Assembly (NCBI GenBank): GCA_018266395.1
Contig: JAFEAM010000017.1
Span: 124,001-188,000, forward strand
Direction of reading: 5' to 3'
Length of the DNA: 64,000 nucleotides
Origin: Bacteroidota bacterium
GTDB lineage: Bacteria; Bacteroidota; Bacteroidia; Cytophagales; Cyclobacteriaceae
Shown one piece after another: positions 53,142 through 62,680 of the stretch; position 1 is the first letter of the stretch; each line of letters begins with the position of its first letter. The position numbers were made by a program, and so were the translations under genes. The notes under the pieces are model-generated. The model was not told the DNA's origin and did no database searches. It worked only from the letters and a program-made list of their open reading frames with translations.

Positions 53142-55958
53142 TTATTCCTTGATGATACGGAATGTATATACCGTTCGGCCAGGAATGTGGCATTGCACAA
53201 AGTATACTCCGGGGCTACCGTCAAAGCGGATGGGTATGACTTGTTGATTTTCAATTGGCATAGAGAGGATCATCCTACCGGCATCGTCCAAAACAGAAAC
53301 TTCACCATGTTCAACAGGTGCGTCCATAATGATGGCGAAAGTTTCTTTTGACGGATTTGGTGATATCAGGTTTCTGCCCGAGGTGGCTTCAAGGCCGGTG
53401 ATAGTAAAGGTGGCACATGATGAAATGGCTGTACATCCCCCTTGAGTAATTTCAACTGCGAAACTTCCGCTGTGGCCGGGTTGGAGTACGGGCCCTGTAG
53501 TATTAATAGATTTTCCGGTGTTACAATCGATCCATTCGAAAGTAGCCCCTTGAGCAAGTGCCATGATTGAGCTGGCATCCGTGCTTATTGAAGTGTCAAC
53601 TCTTTTGATGGTGAGATTCAGATGAATTACAGAATCACAGCCTGATTTGGTCTGGACAATCCATATGGGATCCTTTGTTGATGTGCTGTAGGTAACACCA
53701 TCAATCCACTTGAAGCTGGAGCACGCCTCAATATTTTGTGTGGATGAAGAAGGGAATCTTATTTTGAGGTTCAGGTGTACGATTGAATCACAACCAGCCT
53801 TGTTTGCCAAAGTAATGAAGGGGGCGCTGGTAGAGGTCGTATAGGTAACACCATCAATCCACTTGTAGCTTGAGCACGCCTCAATATTTTGTGTGGATGA
53901 AGAAGGGGATCTTATTTTGAGGTTCAGATGTACGATTGAATCACAACCAGCCTTGTTTGCCAAAGTAATGAAGGGGGCGCTGGTAGAGGTCGTATAGGTA
54001 ACACCATCAATCCACTTGAAGCTGGAGCACGCCTCAATATTTTGTGTGGATGAAGAAGGGAATCTTATTTTGAGGTTCAGATTTACGGTGGAGTCGCATC
54101 CCGACTTGTTTACCAGGGTAACGTAGGGAGTATTAGTTGAGGCAGTATAGGTAACCCCATCGATCCATTTGTAACTGGAACAGGCTTCCATATTTTGAGT
54201 CGAGTAGGTTGGGCCATTGATTTTGAGATTCAGGTGTACGAGAGAATCGCAACCTGCTTTGTTCTTTAGAGTAATAAAAGGAGTTGACGTGGAGCTGGTA
54301 TATGTAACGTTATCCACCCACTTATAACTTCCACAGGAAGTGATAGCCTGAATGGACGAAGTGCTCTTGAGTACAGTTAAATGAAGCCTGACCAGAGAAT
54401 CGCAGCCATTTCGAGCACCCACATTAAAGATTGCGGTATTATTTGAATCACTATAATTCACACCATTGATCCATTTGAATGAGTCGCACGCGACAATTGG
54501 AGTGGTATCACCAGAACTGGTGGAACAGGATGAACCCTTCCAAATAAATATATCTGAATAGCCAGCACTAGTCAATGTCAAGTCAGACCCGCCGGGATCA
54601 AAATCAACACTATTCCAGAAATAGCCGCTAGCCACAGATTCATACATGCTGGTAATACCAACACTGTATACCATTGAGCCCAACTTGTCGGCCCACAAAA
54701 ACCTCCCATCCGAACTCATTTTTGTAACGAAAGCACCAGGCCCTGTAAGATTATATGTGTTTGGACTGGTGTCAAAATCAATAGCGCCCTGAAATCCACC
54801 ACCTACTATGATTACACCATCCCGCTCTGTCACACCGTTAGCAAAATCATCACCTGAACTTCCGTATTGATTTATCCAAACCAGGTTTCCGTTGGGATCC
54901 ATTTTCATGACGAAAGCATCTGAATTGCCTGCCGAGATGATTAAAGAACTTCCAAACGAGCCATTTCCATGGAAGTCACCTGCCACGAATACATTGCCAC
55001 CGGCGTCAACACATATACTTCTTCCTTCATCGGAGTTGAGCCCACCAAATTGCCGTGCCCAAATGAATGAGCCATTCGCTCCGAGTTTGCATACGAAGCC
55101 GTCAAAGTCCAGAGAACTGAGCAAGTAGGTTCCATTTCCCGGATCGAAGTCAACTGTGTTCTGAAAGGTACCCGTGAGGTAAATGTTACCATTTTTGTCA
55201 ACAGCGATATCATTTCCCTGGTCTATTCCGGCCCCGCCCAACTGCTCAGCCCAAATGAAATTGCCAATAGCATCCAGTTTTACAACAAAAATATCTCCTC
55301 CGATGCCCGGGACGGGTGTGAGGTAATGTGTATTGGGTCCTGGGTCAAAGTCAACTGTATACTGAAAATAGCCTGTGACGTAAACCTGTTGGCTTCCATC
55401 CACGGCAATGCCATATCCGAAATTTGCAGAAATGCCTCCAAATTGTTTGGCCCAGACGAAATGCCCATACGAATCCAACTTCAGTACGTACACATCTTGT
55501 GCAGATGCGGTAAGATTGAACTCTGCCGGACCGGGATCAAAATCAACTGTGTTTGTGAAGAATCCGGAAACGTAAACGTTGCCGGATCTATCCGTGGCTA
55601 TGTCGAGTCCATAATTATTAGTATTACTCACGTTGCCTACTAATGGAACAGCCCAAAGCAATTGTCCGGTCTGATCAAATTTGGTGATGAATGCACCGTT
55701 ACTGGACGGCGCATTGAATTCAAGTATTGCCGGACCTGGATCGAAGTCAACATTCTGTTCGAATGCGCCGGTAACCAGTATGTTTCCGGAATCGTCTACA
55801 CAAATCGCGCGACCCTCATCTGAGGCAGTTCCTCCGAGCTGCTTTACCCACATCAAATTCTGTGACCGGATGGTGTAACTCTGCAAGAAAAGAATCAAAA
55901 AGATCCAGGCAGCGAAGCCAATCCTGATTTGTACGTGAATGGTTGTAATGCTGACCAT
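53142..55958 (-). CDS. Large T9SS-secreted surface protein with propeller and Cys-pair repeats
   Basis: 938 residues from the ATG at 55958, which begins a signal peptide (FAAWIFLILFLQSYTIRSQ). Residues ~30-460 are a beta-propeller of SBBP type with repeated 'GNIYLTGTFQNTVDFDPGNG' units; VDFDPG occurs about eight times. Then come six repeats of ~51 residues, each with a CSSYKWIDGVTY and a CDSLVHLNLKI half, giving one Cys pair per repeat. A T9SS type A tail closes it (ISPNPSKETFAI...SPGVYFVQC...VYTFRIIKE). It should be exported by T9SS and fixed to the surface or released; adhesion is inferred. Confidence 0.9.
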   Translation of the reverse strand: MVSITTIHVQIRIGFAAWIFLILFLQSYTIRSQNLMWVKQLGGTASDEGRAICVDDSGNILVTGAFEQNVDFDPGPAILEFNAPSSNGAFITKFDQTGQLLWAVPLVGNVSNTNNYGLDIATDRSGNVYVSGFFTNTVDFDPGPAEFNLTASAQDVYVLKLDSYGHFVWAKQFGGISANFGYGIAVDGSQQVYVTGYFQYTVDFDPGPNTHYLTPVPGIGGDIFVVKLDAIGNFIWAEQLGGAGIDQGNDIAVDKNGNIYLTGTFQNTVDFDPGNGTYLLSSLDFDGFVCKLGANGSFIWARQFGGLNSDEGRSICVDAGGNVFVAGDFHGNGSFGSSLIISAGNSDAFVMKMDPNGNLVWINQYGSSGDDFANGVTERDGVIIVGGGFQGAIDFDTSPNTYNLTGPGAFVTKMSSDGRFLWADKLGSMVYSVGITSMYESVASGYFWNSVDFDPGGSDLTLTSAGYSDIFIWKGSSCSTSSGDTTPIVACDSFKWINGVNYSDSNNTAIFNVGARNGCDSLVRLHLTVLKSTSSIQAITSCGSYKWVDNVTYTSSTSTPFITLKNKAGCDSLVHLNLKINGPTYSTQNMEACSSYKWIDGVTYTASTNTPYVTLVNKSGCDSTVNLNLKIRFPSSSTQNIEACSSFKWIDGVTYTTSTSAPFITLANKAGCDSIVHLNLKIRSPSSSTQNIEACSSYKWIDGVTYTTSTSAPFITLANKAGCDSIVHLNLKIRFPSSSTQNIEACSSFKWIDGVTYSTSTKDPIWIVQTKSGCDSVIHLNLTIKRVDTSISTDASSIMALAQGATFEWIDCNTGKSINTTGPVLQPGHSGSFAVEITQGGCTAISSCATFTITGLEATSGRNLISPNPSKETFAIIMDAPVEHGEVSVLDDAGRMILSMPIENQQVIPIRFDGSPGVYFVQCHIPGRTVYTFRIIKE
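53728..54186 (-). repeat. 153-bp near-identical tandem repeats inside the surface protein gene
   Basis: TCAATATTTTGTGTGG recurs at 53728, 53881 and 54034, a period of 153 bp (51 codons). The units differ by only a few bases, while the outer repeats on both sides are clearly diverged, so the middle units were duplicated recently. Confidence 0.9.
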
Positions 55959-56088
55959 TGCAGTAATAAATATAGGTACACTCAATTCGTGTAACCAGGA
56001 GGACGTAATATTTGCTTTCAAACGGCACGTCAAATAATTACAAAGTGTAATGGTAAGAGCGACGAATGCGTAAATTTGTATACTCACC

Positions 56089-57576
56089 ATGCTCAAAATC
56101 CTCAACACATCTCAGATCCGCGAACTGGACGCCTACACCATCCGGAATCAGCCGATCGCATCCATTGATCTCATGGAGCATGCATGCGATGCCTTTGTGC
56201 AGTGGTTTGCTGATCGTTTTGATGCCGCCAAAAAAGTGGGCGTCATCTGCGGCACAGGCAATAATGGAGGAGACGGCCTAGGCATCGCCCGCATCCTGAC
56301 GGACTGGGGATTTGATGTGAAAGTCTGGATCGTGAGAGGAGGAACTTCTGCTTCAGAAGACTTTACCTCCAACCTGGACCGGCTTAAGAGCAGGCTCAAG
56401 CCGGAGGAATATTCTCTTTCTGCAGATTGGTCGGAACGTGAAGTATTGATTGATGCCATTTTCGGAAGCGGATTAAGCCGGCCCGTTGAAGGGATCTATG
56501 CAGAAGCGATCGACCGGATCAATTCCACTGCTGCAGTGAGAGTCGCAGTTGATATTCCGTCTGGACTCATGGCGGACCAACACTCAAGTGGATCAATTAT
56601 CAAAGCTCGTCACACAGTCACTTTCCAACTGCCTAAGCTGGCCTTCTTCATGCCGGAGAATCATCCCTTTGTGGGAGAGTGGCAAGTGGTGAAAATCGGT
56701 CTTGACAAAGGATTCATTAAACGGACTGAGACTCCGTACAACTTCGTAACAAGGAAATCGGTCCGACAGATTATCAGATTCCCTTCGCGGTTTGATCACA
56801 AAGGCGACAACGGCAAGGCATTGCTGATCACGGGGGGTCTTGGAAAAATGGGTGCGGCTATATTGTCAGCACGAGGTGCGCTACGGAGTGGTGTGGGGCT
56901 GCTTACAGTTCACGTGCCATCGGTCGGATACAACATCATCCAAACGGCGGTGCCGGAAGCGATGGCTTCCATTGATCCGCAGGATCATTTCTTTTCAGTG
57001 CCCCCGGACTTTCAACCCTATGATGCGGTGGGAGTAGGACCCGGTCTGGGGCAGGGTCATGAAACCGTCGAAGGTTTGAGAAAGGTGCTGTCATCGGGAA
57101 AGCGAATGGTAATTGATGCGGATGCGTTGAACATTATCAGCGCCCATAAAGAATTGCTTTCCATAATCCCGAAAGGAAGCATTCTCACTCCTCATCCTGG
57201 AGAATTCGAGAGACTTGCCGGTCATTGGAGTGATGACTTTGAAAGATTGAGGAAGCTCATTGATTTTTCGAAACATACCGGAAGCATAATAGTCCTGAAG
57301 GGGGCCTTTACCGCGGTTGCCGTTCCGTCAGGCAAAGTGTATTTTAATTCCACCGGTAATCCGGGTATGGCGACTGGCGGAAGCGGCGACGTACTTGCAG
57401 GAATTCTCACTGCGATGCTGGCACAGAGATACGAAAGTAAAGAAGCTGCCATCCTGGGTGTATACCTGCATGGCCTTGCAGGAGATTTGGCGGCGAAGGA
57501 GAGAACAATGCAAGGTATGATTGCATCTGATGTTGCAGAATTTATGCCTGGGGCGTTCAAGTCCCTTGCTGGGTAG
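56089..57576 (+). CDS. nnr: Bifunctional NAD(P)H-hydrate epimerase / dehydratase
   Basis: 495 residues. N-terminal YjeF epimerase domain with ELDAYTIRNQPIASIDLMEHA, VICGTGNNGGDGLGIARIL and VDIPSGLMADQH. C-terminal ADP/ATP-dependent dehydratase with DADALNIISAHKELL, LTPHPGEFERLAG and NSTGNPGMATGGSGDVLAGILTAML (ATP site). It repairs hydrated NAD(P)H. A -7-like TAAATTTG is at 56071-56078, 10 bp before the ATG, and the divergent surface protein gene begins 130 bp away. Confidence 0.95.
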   Translation: MLKILNTSQIRELDAYTIRNQPIASIDLMEHACDAFVQWFADRFDAAKKVGVICGTGNNGGDGLGIARILTDWGFDVKVWIVRGGTSASEDFTSNLDRLKSRLKPEEYSLSADWSEREVLIDAIFGSGLSRPVEGIYAEAIDRINSTAAVRVAVDIPSGLMADQHSSGSIIKARHTVTFQLPKLAFFMPENHPFVGEWQVVKIGLDKGFIKRTETPYNFVTRKSVRQIIRFPSRFDHKGDNGKALLITGGLGKMGAAILSARGALRSGVGLLTVHVPSVGYNIIQTAVPEAMASIDPQDHFFSVPPDFQPYDAVGVGPGLGQGHETVEGLRKVLSSGKRMVIDADALNIISAHKELLSIIPKGSILTPHPGEFERLAGHWSDDFERLRKLIDFSKHTGSIIVLKGAFTAVAVPSGKVYFNSTGNPGMATGGSGDVLAGILTAMLAQRYESKEAAILGVYLHGLAGDLAAKERTMQGMIASDVAEFMPGAFKSLAG

Positions 57577-57733
57577 AACACTGGTGGTTTCTGGTTCCTG
57601 GTTGGCGGTGGCAACGATGCGATTCCAGGTAAATTGCCCCGTTTGTCGTGATTTTTATCACTTTCATCCCCATTTCTTAAACCTTTGGCTTACCATTTGC
57701 ATCTAAAGTGTAATAATTGCGTAGAAATAGGGT

Positions 57734-58075
57734 ATGAAGGCATTTTTTGGACTGATTCTGATCATGTTGGCCTTCCAGGGGGTTTTCGCCCAGGAGCATG
57801 ATGCCTTTGCCTCTCCCTCCCAGGAACCCCTTAAACAAGTCAAATTGTATCCGAATCCAGCCATTGACTACGTCAGTGTGAGGTTCGAAACCCCGGTCGC
57901 CAAAACAGTCAAACTGACACTTCATAGCATCATAGGCAACGCCATGGAAGTGGAGAGCGAGGTCATCGACGACTATGAAGTCCGGCTGAAAGTGAGGGAT
58001 CTTCCCTCAGGTTATTACCTGCTTGCCCTGAAAGACAATGAGAGCAGGGCGTCGTATAAGTTCCTTAAGAGGTGA
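57734..58075 (+). CDS. Small secreted protein that is almost only a T9SS sorting tail
   Basis: 113 residues. Signal peptide (LILIMLAFQGVFAQ, cut near residue 20), then 13 linker residues, then a whole T9SS type A C-terminal domain: KLYPNPAIDYVSVRFETPVAKTVKLTLHSIIGNAMEVE...DLPSGYYLLALKDNESRASYKFLKR. There is no cargo domain. Short proteins of this type occur in Bacteroidota; their role is unknown. A transcription hairpin at 58082-58104 follows. Confidence 0.85.
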   Translation: MKAFFGLILIMLAFQGVFAQEHDAFASPSQEPLKQVKLYPNPAIDYVSVRFETPVAKTVKLTLHSIIGNAMEVESEVIDDYEVRLKVRDLPSGYYLLALKDNESRASYKFLKR

Positions 58076-58081
58076 CCTCTT

Positions 58082-58104
58082 GCCAGACTGTCTGCGAGTC
58101 TGGC
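58082..58104. repeat. Hairpin GCCAGACT / AGTCTGGC
   Basis: An 8-bp perfect stem with a 7-nt loop, 7 bp after the stop. Without a T-run, it is either a weak terminator or a REP-like unit; compare the hairpin at 42711-42730. Confidence 0.5.
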
Positions 58105-58174
58105 TAACCAATTGAATTCAATTTCCTTCGATCCCGGTCATTCCTTACTTTCATGAAGTAATGAGTGCCTTTCT

Positions 58175-59473
58175 ATGTCTTTTCTGATCGTTGCGCTGGC
58201 AGTGACGTTGCTCCTGGTGCTGATTATCCTCAAGCTCAACCCGATGCTGGCGCTGATTGTGGTTTCGCTCGTGACCGGTTTGATGCTAGGTATGACGCCG
58301 GCGAAAGTTGTTCATTCCATTCAGACCGGCGTGGGAGAAACCATGGCAGGGCTGGCGCTGGTGCTTGGCCTGGGCGCCATGTTCGGCAAGATGATCGAGA
58401 TCAGCGGGGCGGCTAAGCAGATCAGCGACACTTTACTTCGCATCTTCGGAAAGAACGGATTGCCGTGGGCTATGATGCTGACCGGGCTGATGGTTGGCAT
58501 ACCTCTTTTCTATAATGCAGGTTTCGTTATCATGGTGCCCCTGGTGTTCTCGGTGGCGCGTGCATCCAAAGTGCATCTGTTGTGGGTGGCCATCCCGCTA
58601 TGCGCATCGATGTCGGTGGCGCACGGGTACCTGCCTCCTCACCCCGGACCGTTGGCCATCGCATCCATCTTCAAGGCCGACATCGGAAAGACTCTTGCCT
58701 ATGGACTTGTACTCACTTTGCCGGCGGTAATCATTGCGGGACCGGGGCTGGCACCTCTGGTGAGACGAATTCCGTTGGCCACAACAGACGACAAAACTGT
58801 TGCAGAAACAACTCAGCCTCCGTCTGTGGTTGCGAGTTTTGTGTTGTCCATCCTGCCGGTCTTCCTCATCGCATCAGCGACTGCCCTTCGTACAGGATTC
58901 AAAGTGGAAAATTCGTGGCTTGAATTGGCTGGTGAACCTGTAGTTGCTCTGCTCTTCAGTCTTGTACTCGCAGGATGGATACTGGGTATCAACAGAGGGA
59001 TGAAAATGAAGGACCTCATGAGCCTTTTACAAGAGTCTATTGCCGGTATTGCGATGATGATGCTCATTATTGCATCGGGGGGTGCATTCAAACAGGTACT
59101 CGTAGACAGTGGTGTTGCGAAAGAAGTGGCGGACAAGGCAATGTCCTTGAATCTGTCACCGCTATTGATGGCGTGGTCCATCGCCGCACTGGTGAGGATT
59201 TGCGTTGGCTCTGCCACTGTAGCGGGGCTTATGGCCGCTGGAATAGTGTCTTCGATGGCGCAGGCACCAGGCGCCATCCCCGAATTGATGGTCTTGAGCA
59301 TCGGCGCAGGCAGTCTCATGTTTTCGCATGTAAATGATACAGGCTTTTGGATGTTTAAAGAATACTTTAATTTGACGCTTCGTCAGACCTTCCTTTCATG
59401 GTCTTTGATGGAAACACTGGTGTCTGTCATTGGCCTGGCAGGGGTGCTGATCCTGAACGGAATTGCGGCCTGA
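58175..59473 (+). CDS. gntP: GntP-family gluconate:H+ symporter
   Basis: 432 residues, about twelve membrane helices. LTGLMVGIPLFYNAGFVIMVPLVFSVAR and SMSVAHGYLPPHPGPLAIASIFKADIGKTLAYGL are GntP signatures; the last part has LVRICVGSATVAGLMAAG and MFSHVNDTGFWMFKEYF. It imports gluconate or a related sugar acid with protons. 6-Phosphogluconate dehydrogenase follows 66 bp later, which supports gluconate, but the kinase that makes 6-phosphogluconate is not in the window. Confidence 0.93.
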   Translation: MSFLIVALAVTLLLVLIILKLNPMLALIVVSLVTGLMLGMTPAKVVHSIQTGVGETMAGLALVLGLGAMFGKMIEISGAAKQISDTLLRIFGKNGLPWAMMLTGLMVGIPLFYNAGFVIMVPLVFSVARASKVHLLWVAIPLCASMSVAHGYLPPHPGPLAIASIFKADIGKTLAYGLVLTLPAVIIAGPGLAPLVRRIPLATTDDKTVAETTQPPSVVASFVLSILPVFLIASATALRTGFKVENSWLELAGEPVVALLFSLVLAGWILGINRGMKMKDLMSLLQESIAGIAMMMLIIASGGAFKQVLVDSGVAKEVADKAMSLNLSPLLMAWSIAALVRICVGSATVAGLMAAGIVSSMAQAPGAIPELMVLSIGAGSLMFSHVNDTGFWMFKEYFNLTLRQTFLSWSLMETLVSVIGLAGVLILNGIAA

Positions 59474-59539
59474 GCAGCAAAGTAGGCATAAAACGATCCG
59501 GGTGAACGACGCTCTCTCCCGGTTCTTATAATAAAGTGT

Positions 59540-60439
59540 ATGCAAGTAGGCTTGATCGGCTTGGGTAAGATGGGCTACAGCCTGGCGCTGAATATGAAAC
59601 AGAAGGGCCACGACGTCGTGGCCTTTGATGTCAATAAGGTGGCCATGGACCGCATTCAGAAAGACGGTATCAAGACCGTGCCTTCTGTGCATGCATTGGC
59701 AGAGACCCTTACCGGGCGCAAAGTGATCTGGATGATGGTGCCCGCAGGCCAGGTGGTGGATGTGATCCTGAATAATCTGAAATATTACCTCAAGGCAGAT
59801 GACATCGTGATCGACGGAGGTAACTCTTTCTATAAAGATTCCATTCAACGGGCAAAGGATCTGGAGAAGGCTGGCGTATTTCTTCTCGATTGCGGCACAA
59901 GCGGTAGTGTGGAAGAGGCGAGGACGGGAGTGTGCACGATGGTGGGAGGCTGGAAAGGAGCGTGGGACTACACGGCGTCTTTCTTTAAGTCCATTTCAGT
60001 GGAGAACGGCAGTGTTTACTGTGGCAAGAACGGAAGCGGGCACTTCATGAAGATGATCCACAATGGCATAGAATACGGAATGATGCAGGCGATAGCAGAA
60101 GGATTTGAACTGATTCATAAGCACAGTCCGGATATGGACCTGGCAAATATTGCCAGGGTTTGGAACAATGGATCGCTGGTGAGAGGCAAACTGTTGCAGT
60201 TGACCCAGCGTGCACTTGAAACCAATCACAATCTCGAAACCATCAGGGGAGTCGTGCATTCATCCGGTGAAGGCAAGTGGACAGTGGAAACAGCCCTGGA
60301 GATGGGTGTACCCGCTCCCGTCATCACCATGTCTCTGCTGATGCGTTATCGTTCGCAGCAAGAGGATACCTTTTCAGGCAAGATGGTCGCCGCACTCAGG
60401 AAAGAGTTCGGTGGTCATGAAGTAGAGAACAAAGACTGA
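59540..60439 (+). CDS. gnd: 6-phosphogluconate dehydrogenase (decarboxylating), short form
   Basis: 299 residues, the short GndA-type, against ~470 for the long form. Rossmann start QVGLIGLGKMGYSLALNMKQKGHDVVAFDVN; substrate motif LLDCGTSGSVEEARTGVCTMVGG; catalytic Lys in NGSGHFMKMIHNGIEYGMMQAIAEGFEL. It makes ribulose 5-phosphate, CO2 and NADH or NADPH from 6-phosphogluconate; short forms are often NAD-dependent. Downstream of gntP, likely in one transcript. Confidence 0.93.
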   Translation: MQVGLIGLGKMGYSLALNMKQKGHDVVAFDVNKVAMDRIQKDGIKTVPSVHALAETLTGRKVIWMMVPAGQVVDVILNNLKYYLKADDIVIDGGNSFYKDSIQRAKDLEKAGVFLLDCGTSGSVEEARTGVCTMVGGWKGAWDYTASFFKSISVENGSVYCGKNGSGHFMKMIHNGIEYGMMQAIAEGFELIHKHSPDMDLANIARVWNNGSLVRGKLLQLTQRALETNHNLETIRGVVHSSGEGKWTVETALEMGVPAPVITMSLLMRYRSQQEDTFSGKMVAALRKEFGGHEVENKD

Positions 60440-60456
60440 TCCTGACTCCCTGAACA

Positions 60457-61668
60457 TTAGAAAGTGACCATCACGGTCACTTCTTCGCCATTGCGCTTCA
60501 CCTTTACGGGAACCGTTTGGCCCTTCTCGAATTTTCCAAGCGCATCCATGTAGGCCTGGATATCCTTGATGGCAATGTCGCCCATCTGCACGATAACATC
60601 TCCGGTCTGGATGCCGGCCTTCTGCGCGGGTTTGCCTTCGCTCACGCCATCCACTTTCAGTCCCTGTTCTTCCGAAGTGTAGCTCGGCATTACACCCATG
60701 GTGACCTTAAAAGAACGTGAAGAGCTCATGGACTTGTTCTTCGTGGGAAGGAATGCGAGTTTGGGCTGTGCATCCGTGTCTTCAATCAGTTTGATCACCA
60801 CTTCAAGAACACGGGCCTCTCCGTCATAGTTAATCTTGTCTGCATCATCCGTGGGCTTGTGGTAATCTGAGTGGGAACCGGTAAAGAAGTGCAGCACGGG
60901 GATGTTCTTCAGGTAAAAGGAAGTATGGTCTGACGGGCCCATGCCTGAAGAATCGGTTTTAATGGGCACCTCAGGGGTGCTGAGTTTCTTCAGCTCATTT
61001 TCCCATACCGCTGCCGTTCCCGAACCGCTCACAGAAAGGCCATTCTTGGGCTGAAGCCTTCCCACCATATCGAGGTTGATCATGAAGTCAACTTTTGAAA
61101 GATCGATGGTGGGATGTTCAGTAAAATACTTTGAACCATAGAGTCCCAATTCCTCACCGGAAAAAGAGAGGATGAGAAAGTTGTTGCTTTCTTTCTTCTT
61201 GTTTCCCGCAAAATACCTGGCAAGTTCAATCAGTCCTGCGACGCCCGATGCATTGTCGTCCGCCCCATTGTGGATCTTTCCCTGAGGATTGGCATCGAGT
61301 GAGCTTCCCTGCATTCCCATACCGAGATGGTCATAATGTGCTCCGATGATGATGGTGTGCTCCGCGCCGTTATCGATCCAGCCGATGATGTTGCTGGCCT
61401 TGCCGTCATCGCCAGTTCCATGCACCCCGGATTTGAAATCAAAGGTCTGCAGGAAACCGTGTTCGCCCTTAGGCTGGACCTTGGCCTTTTTGAGTTGTGA
61501 TTGAATGTATTCTGCTGCTTTCCTTTCACCCTCTGATCCGGTCCCGCGTCCCTGATACACATCACTGGCGAGGGTAGTAATATGTTTTTTCAGGTTCTCG
61601 GTTTTGATGGGTTGTGCGCCGGCCTGGAATGTCAAGGCGAGGAACATTGCAGCGACAATAGCTTTCAT
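60457..61668 (-). CDS. M28-family aminopeptidase with C-terminal PDZ domain
   Basis: 403 residues from the ATG at 61668, which starts a clear signal peptide (AIVAAMFLALTFQAGAQ). M28 zinc site: IIIGAHYDHLGMG, IHNGADDNASGVAGLIELAR, and LSFSGEELGLYGSKYF with the catalytic Glu; a later metal ligand in SSGMGPSDHTSFYLKNIP. The last ~90 residues are a PDZ domain (GLKVDGVSEGKPAQKAGIQTGDVIVQMG), which probably helps bind substrate C-termini. Periplasmic. It is convergent with gnd, 17 bp between stops. Confidence 0.92.
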   Translation of the reverse strand: MKAIVAAMFLALTFQAGAQPIKTENLKKHITTLASDVYQGRGTGSEGERKAAEYIQSQLKKAKVQPKGEHGFLQTFDFKSGVHGTGDDGKASNIIGWIDNGAEHTIIIGAHYDHLGMGMQGSSLDANPQGKIHNGADDNASGVAGLIELARYFAGNKKKESNNFLILSFSGEELGLYGSKYFTEHPTIDLSKVDFMINLDMVGRLQPKNGLSVSGSGTAAVWENELKKLSTPEVPIKTDSSGMGPSDHTSFYLKNIPVLHFFTGSHSDYHKPTDDADKINYDGEARVLEVVIKLIEDTDAQPKLAFLPTKNKSMSSSRSFKVTMGVMPSYTSEEQGLKVDGVSEGKPAQKAGIQTGDVIVQMGDIAIKDIQAYMDALGKFEKGQTVPVKVKRNGEEVTVMVTF

Positions 61669-61740
61669 ACTTTGAATATTTCCCGCAAAGGTATGCATTA
61701 GAATTTCAGCCTAGTGCAATGCCGCCTTACACGTTCATTA

Positions 61741-61771
61741 TTTGTTCCGTACCTTCAAATATCTATTTTTG
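61741..61771 (+). promoter_or_regulatory. Bacteroidota consensus promoter of the universal stress protein gene
   Basis: TTTG (61741-61744), 19-bp spacer, then TATTTTTG (61764-61771): full match to TTTG-N19-TAnnTTTG. The ATG is 18 bp downstream of the -7 box. Confidence 0.8.
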
Positions 61772-61789
61772 ATTAAATGCCATACGTCC

Positions 61790-62623
61790 ATGCCGCACCC
61801 TAAAATTGTAATGCTTACTGATTTTTCCCCGTTGTCGAAAGTGGCGATGAAGTTTGCCTTGAAAATGGCGATTCCACTGGAGGCAGAATTTACCATTCTT
61901 AGCATAATCAGGGTCGAAGGTGCACCACGCGCCAGCCTTAAAATGAAAAGCGTGGAGAAGACATTGTCTAAGATTACTGATGAAGAGGGCGAGAAGCTGA
62001 TAGAAGAGCTTAAGAAGGACCTGAAGATTGACAAGGCCAAAATTCAGTTCAAGGGGATCCGCTCTCATACCGTGGCTGAGATGGTCAAACGCTATACAGA
62101 CAAGAATCCGACCAATATGGTGGTGATGGGCTCAAGGGGAGCTTCTGCACTGAAGAAGGCCCGTCTTGGAGGAACCACAGTGTCGGTAATCGATGAGGTC
62201 AACGTACCCGTGCTTGCTATCCCGGAATTTGCCCAATACAAGAACCTGCAAACCATTGTGCTAGCAACCGACCTCAAGAATACGGCAAAGGAGCTGGATA
62301 TCATTACAGAGTTTGCAGCTATCTACAACTCACATATCCATATGATTCATGTGGTGAGTGCCATGGATAAGAGAGTAGATGCAGCGGTACATGAAGTGAA
62401 CGAGGTAATCAAGAAATCCGGATATAACAAGCTGGACTTCAAGGTCATCATCGACGACGACATACCGGGCGCCATTGACAAATACATCAAGGAGACCAGG
62501 GCAGACCTCCTGACTACGTTCACCCACCGGCTCAGCCTCGTGGAAAAGCTTTTCGGGAAGAGCATAACAAGGACGCTTGCCTATATGGGCGCCGTTCCGT
62601 TGCTGGCCGTCAAGCGGAAATAG
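61790..62623 (+). CDS. Universal stress protein with two Usp domains
   Basis: 277 residues from the ATG at 61790. Domain 1 ~1-145: KIVMLTDFSPLSKVAMKFALKMA, then VVMGSRGASALKKARLGGTTVSVIDEVNVPVLAIP, with the G-xx-G-x9-G(S/T) ATP-binding pattern. Domain 2 (~150-277): TIVLATDLKNTAKELDIITEFAAIYNSHIHMIHVV and a C-terminus THRLSLVEKLFGKSITRTLAYMGAVPLLAVKRK lacking part of that pattern, so only the first domain may bind ATP. Cytoplasmic. It stands on its own good promoter. Confidence 0.92.
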   Translation: MPHPKIVMLTDFSPLSKVAMKFALKMAIPLEAEFTILSIIRVEGAPRASLKMKSVEKTLSKITDEEGEKLIEELKKDLKIDKAKIQFKGIRSHTVAEMVKRYTDKNPTNMVVMGSRGASALKKARLGGTTVSVIDEVNVPVLAIPEFAQYKNLQTIVLATDLKNTAKELDIITEFAAIYNSHIHMIHVVSAMDKRVDAAVHEVNEVIKKSGYNKLDFKVIIDDDIPGAIDKYIKETRADLLTTFTHRLSLVEKLFGKSITRTLAYMGAVPLLAVKRK

Positions 62624-62680
62624 TAATAGCTGCTTAACACGCCCTTTACAATGGGCTGATAATTTGCGCGCATTCTATTC

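Noticed and set aside
53728-54186. CRISPR or non-coding tandem repeat
   Set aside because: The 153-bp period is in frame within a large T9SS protein and encodes a conserved Cys-pair repeat.
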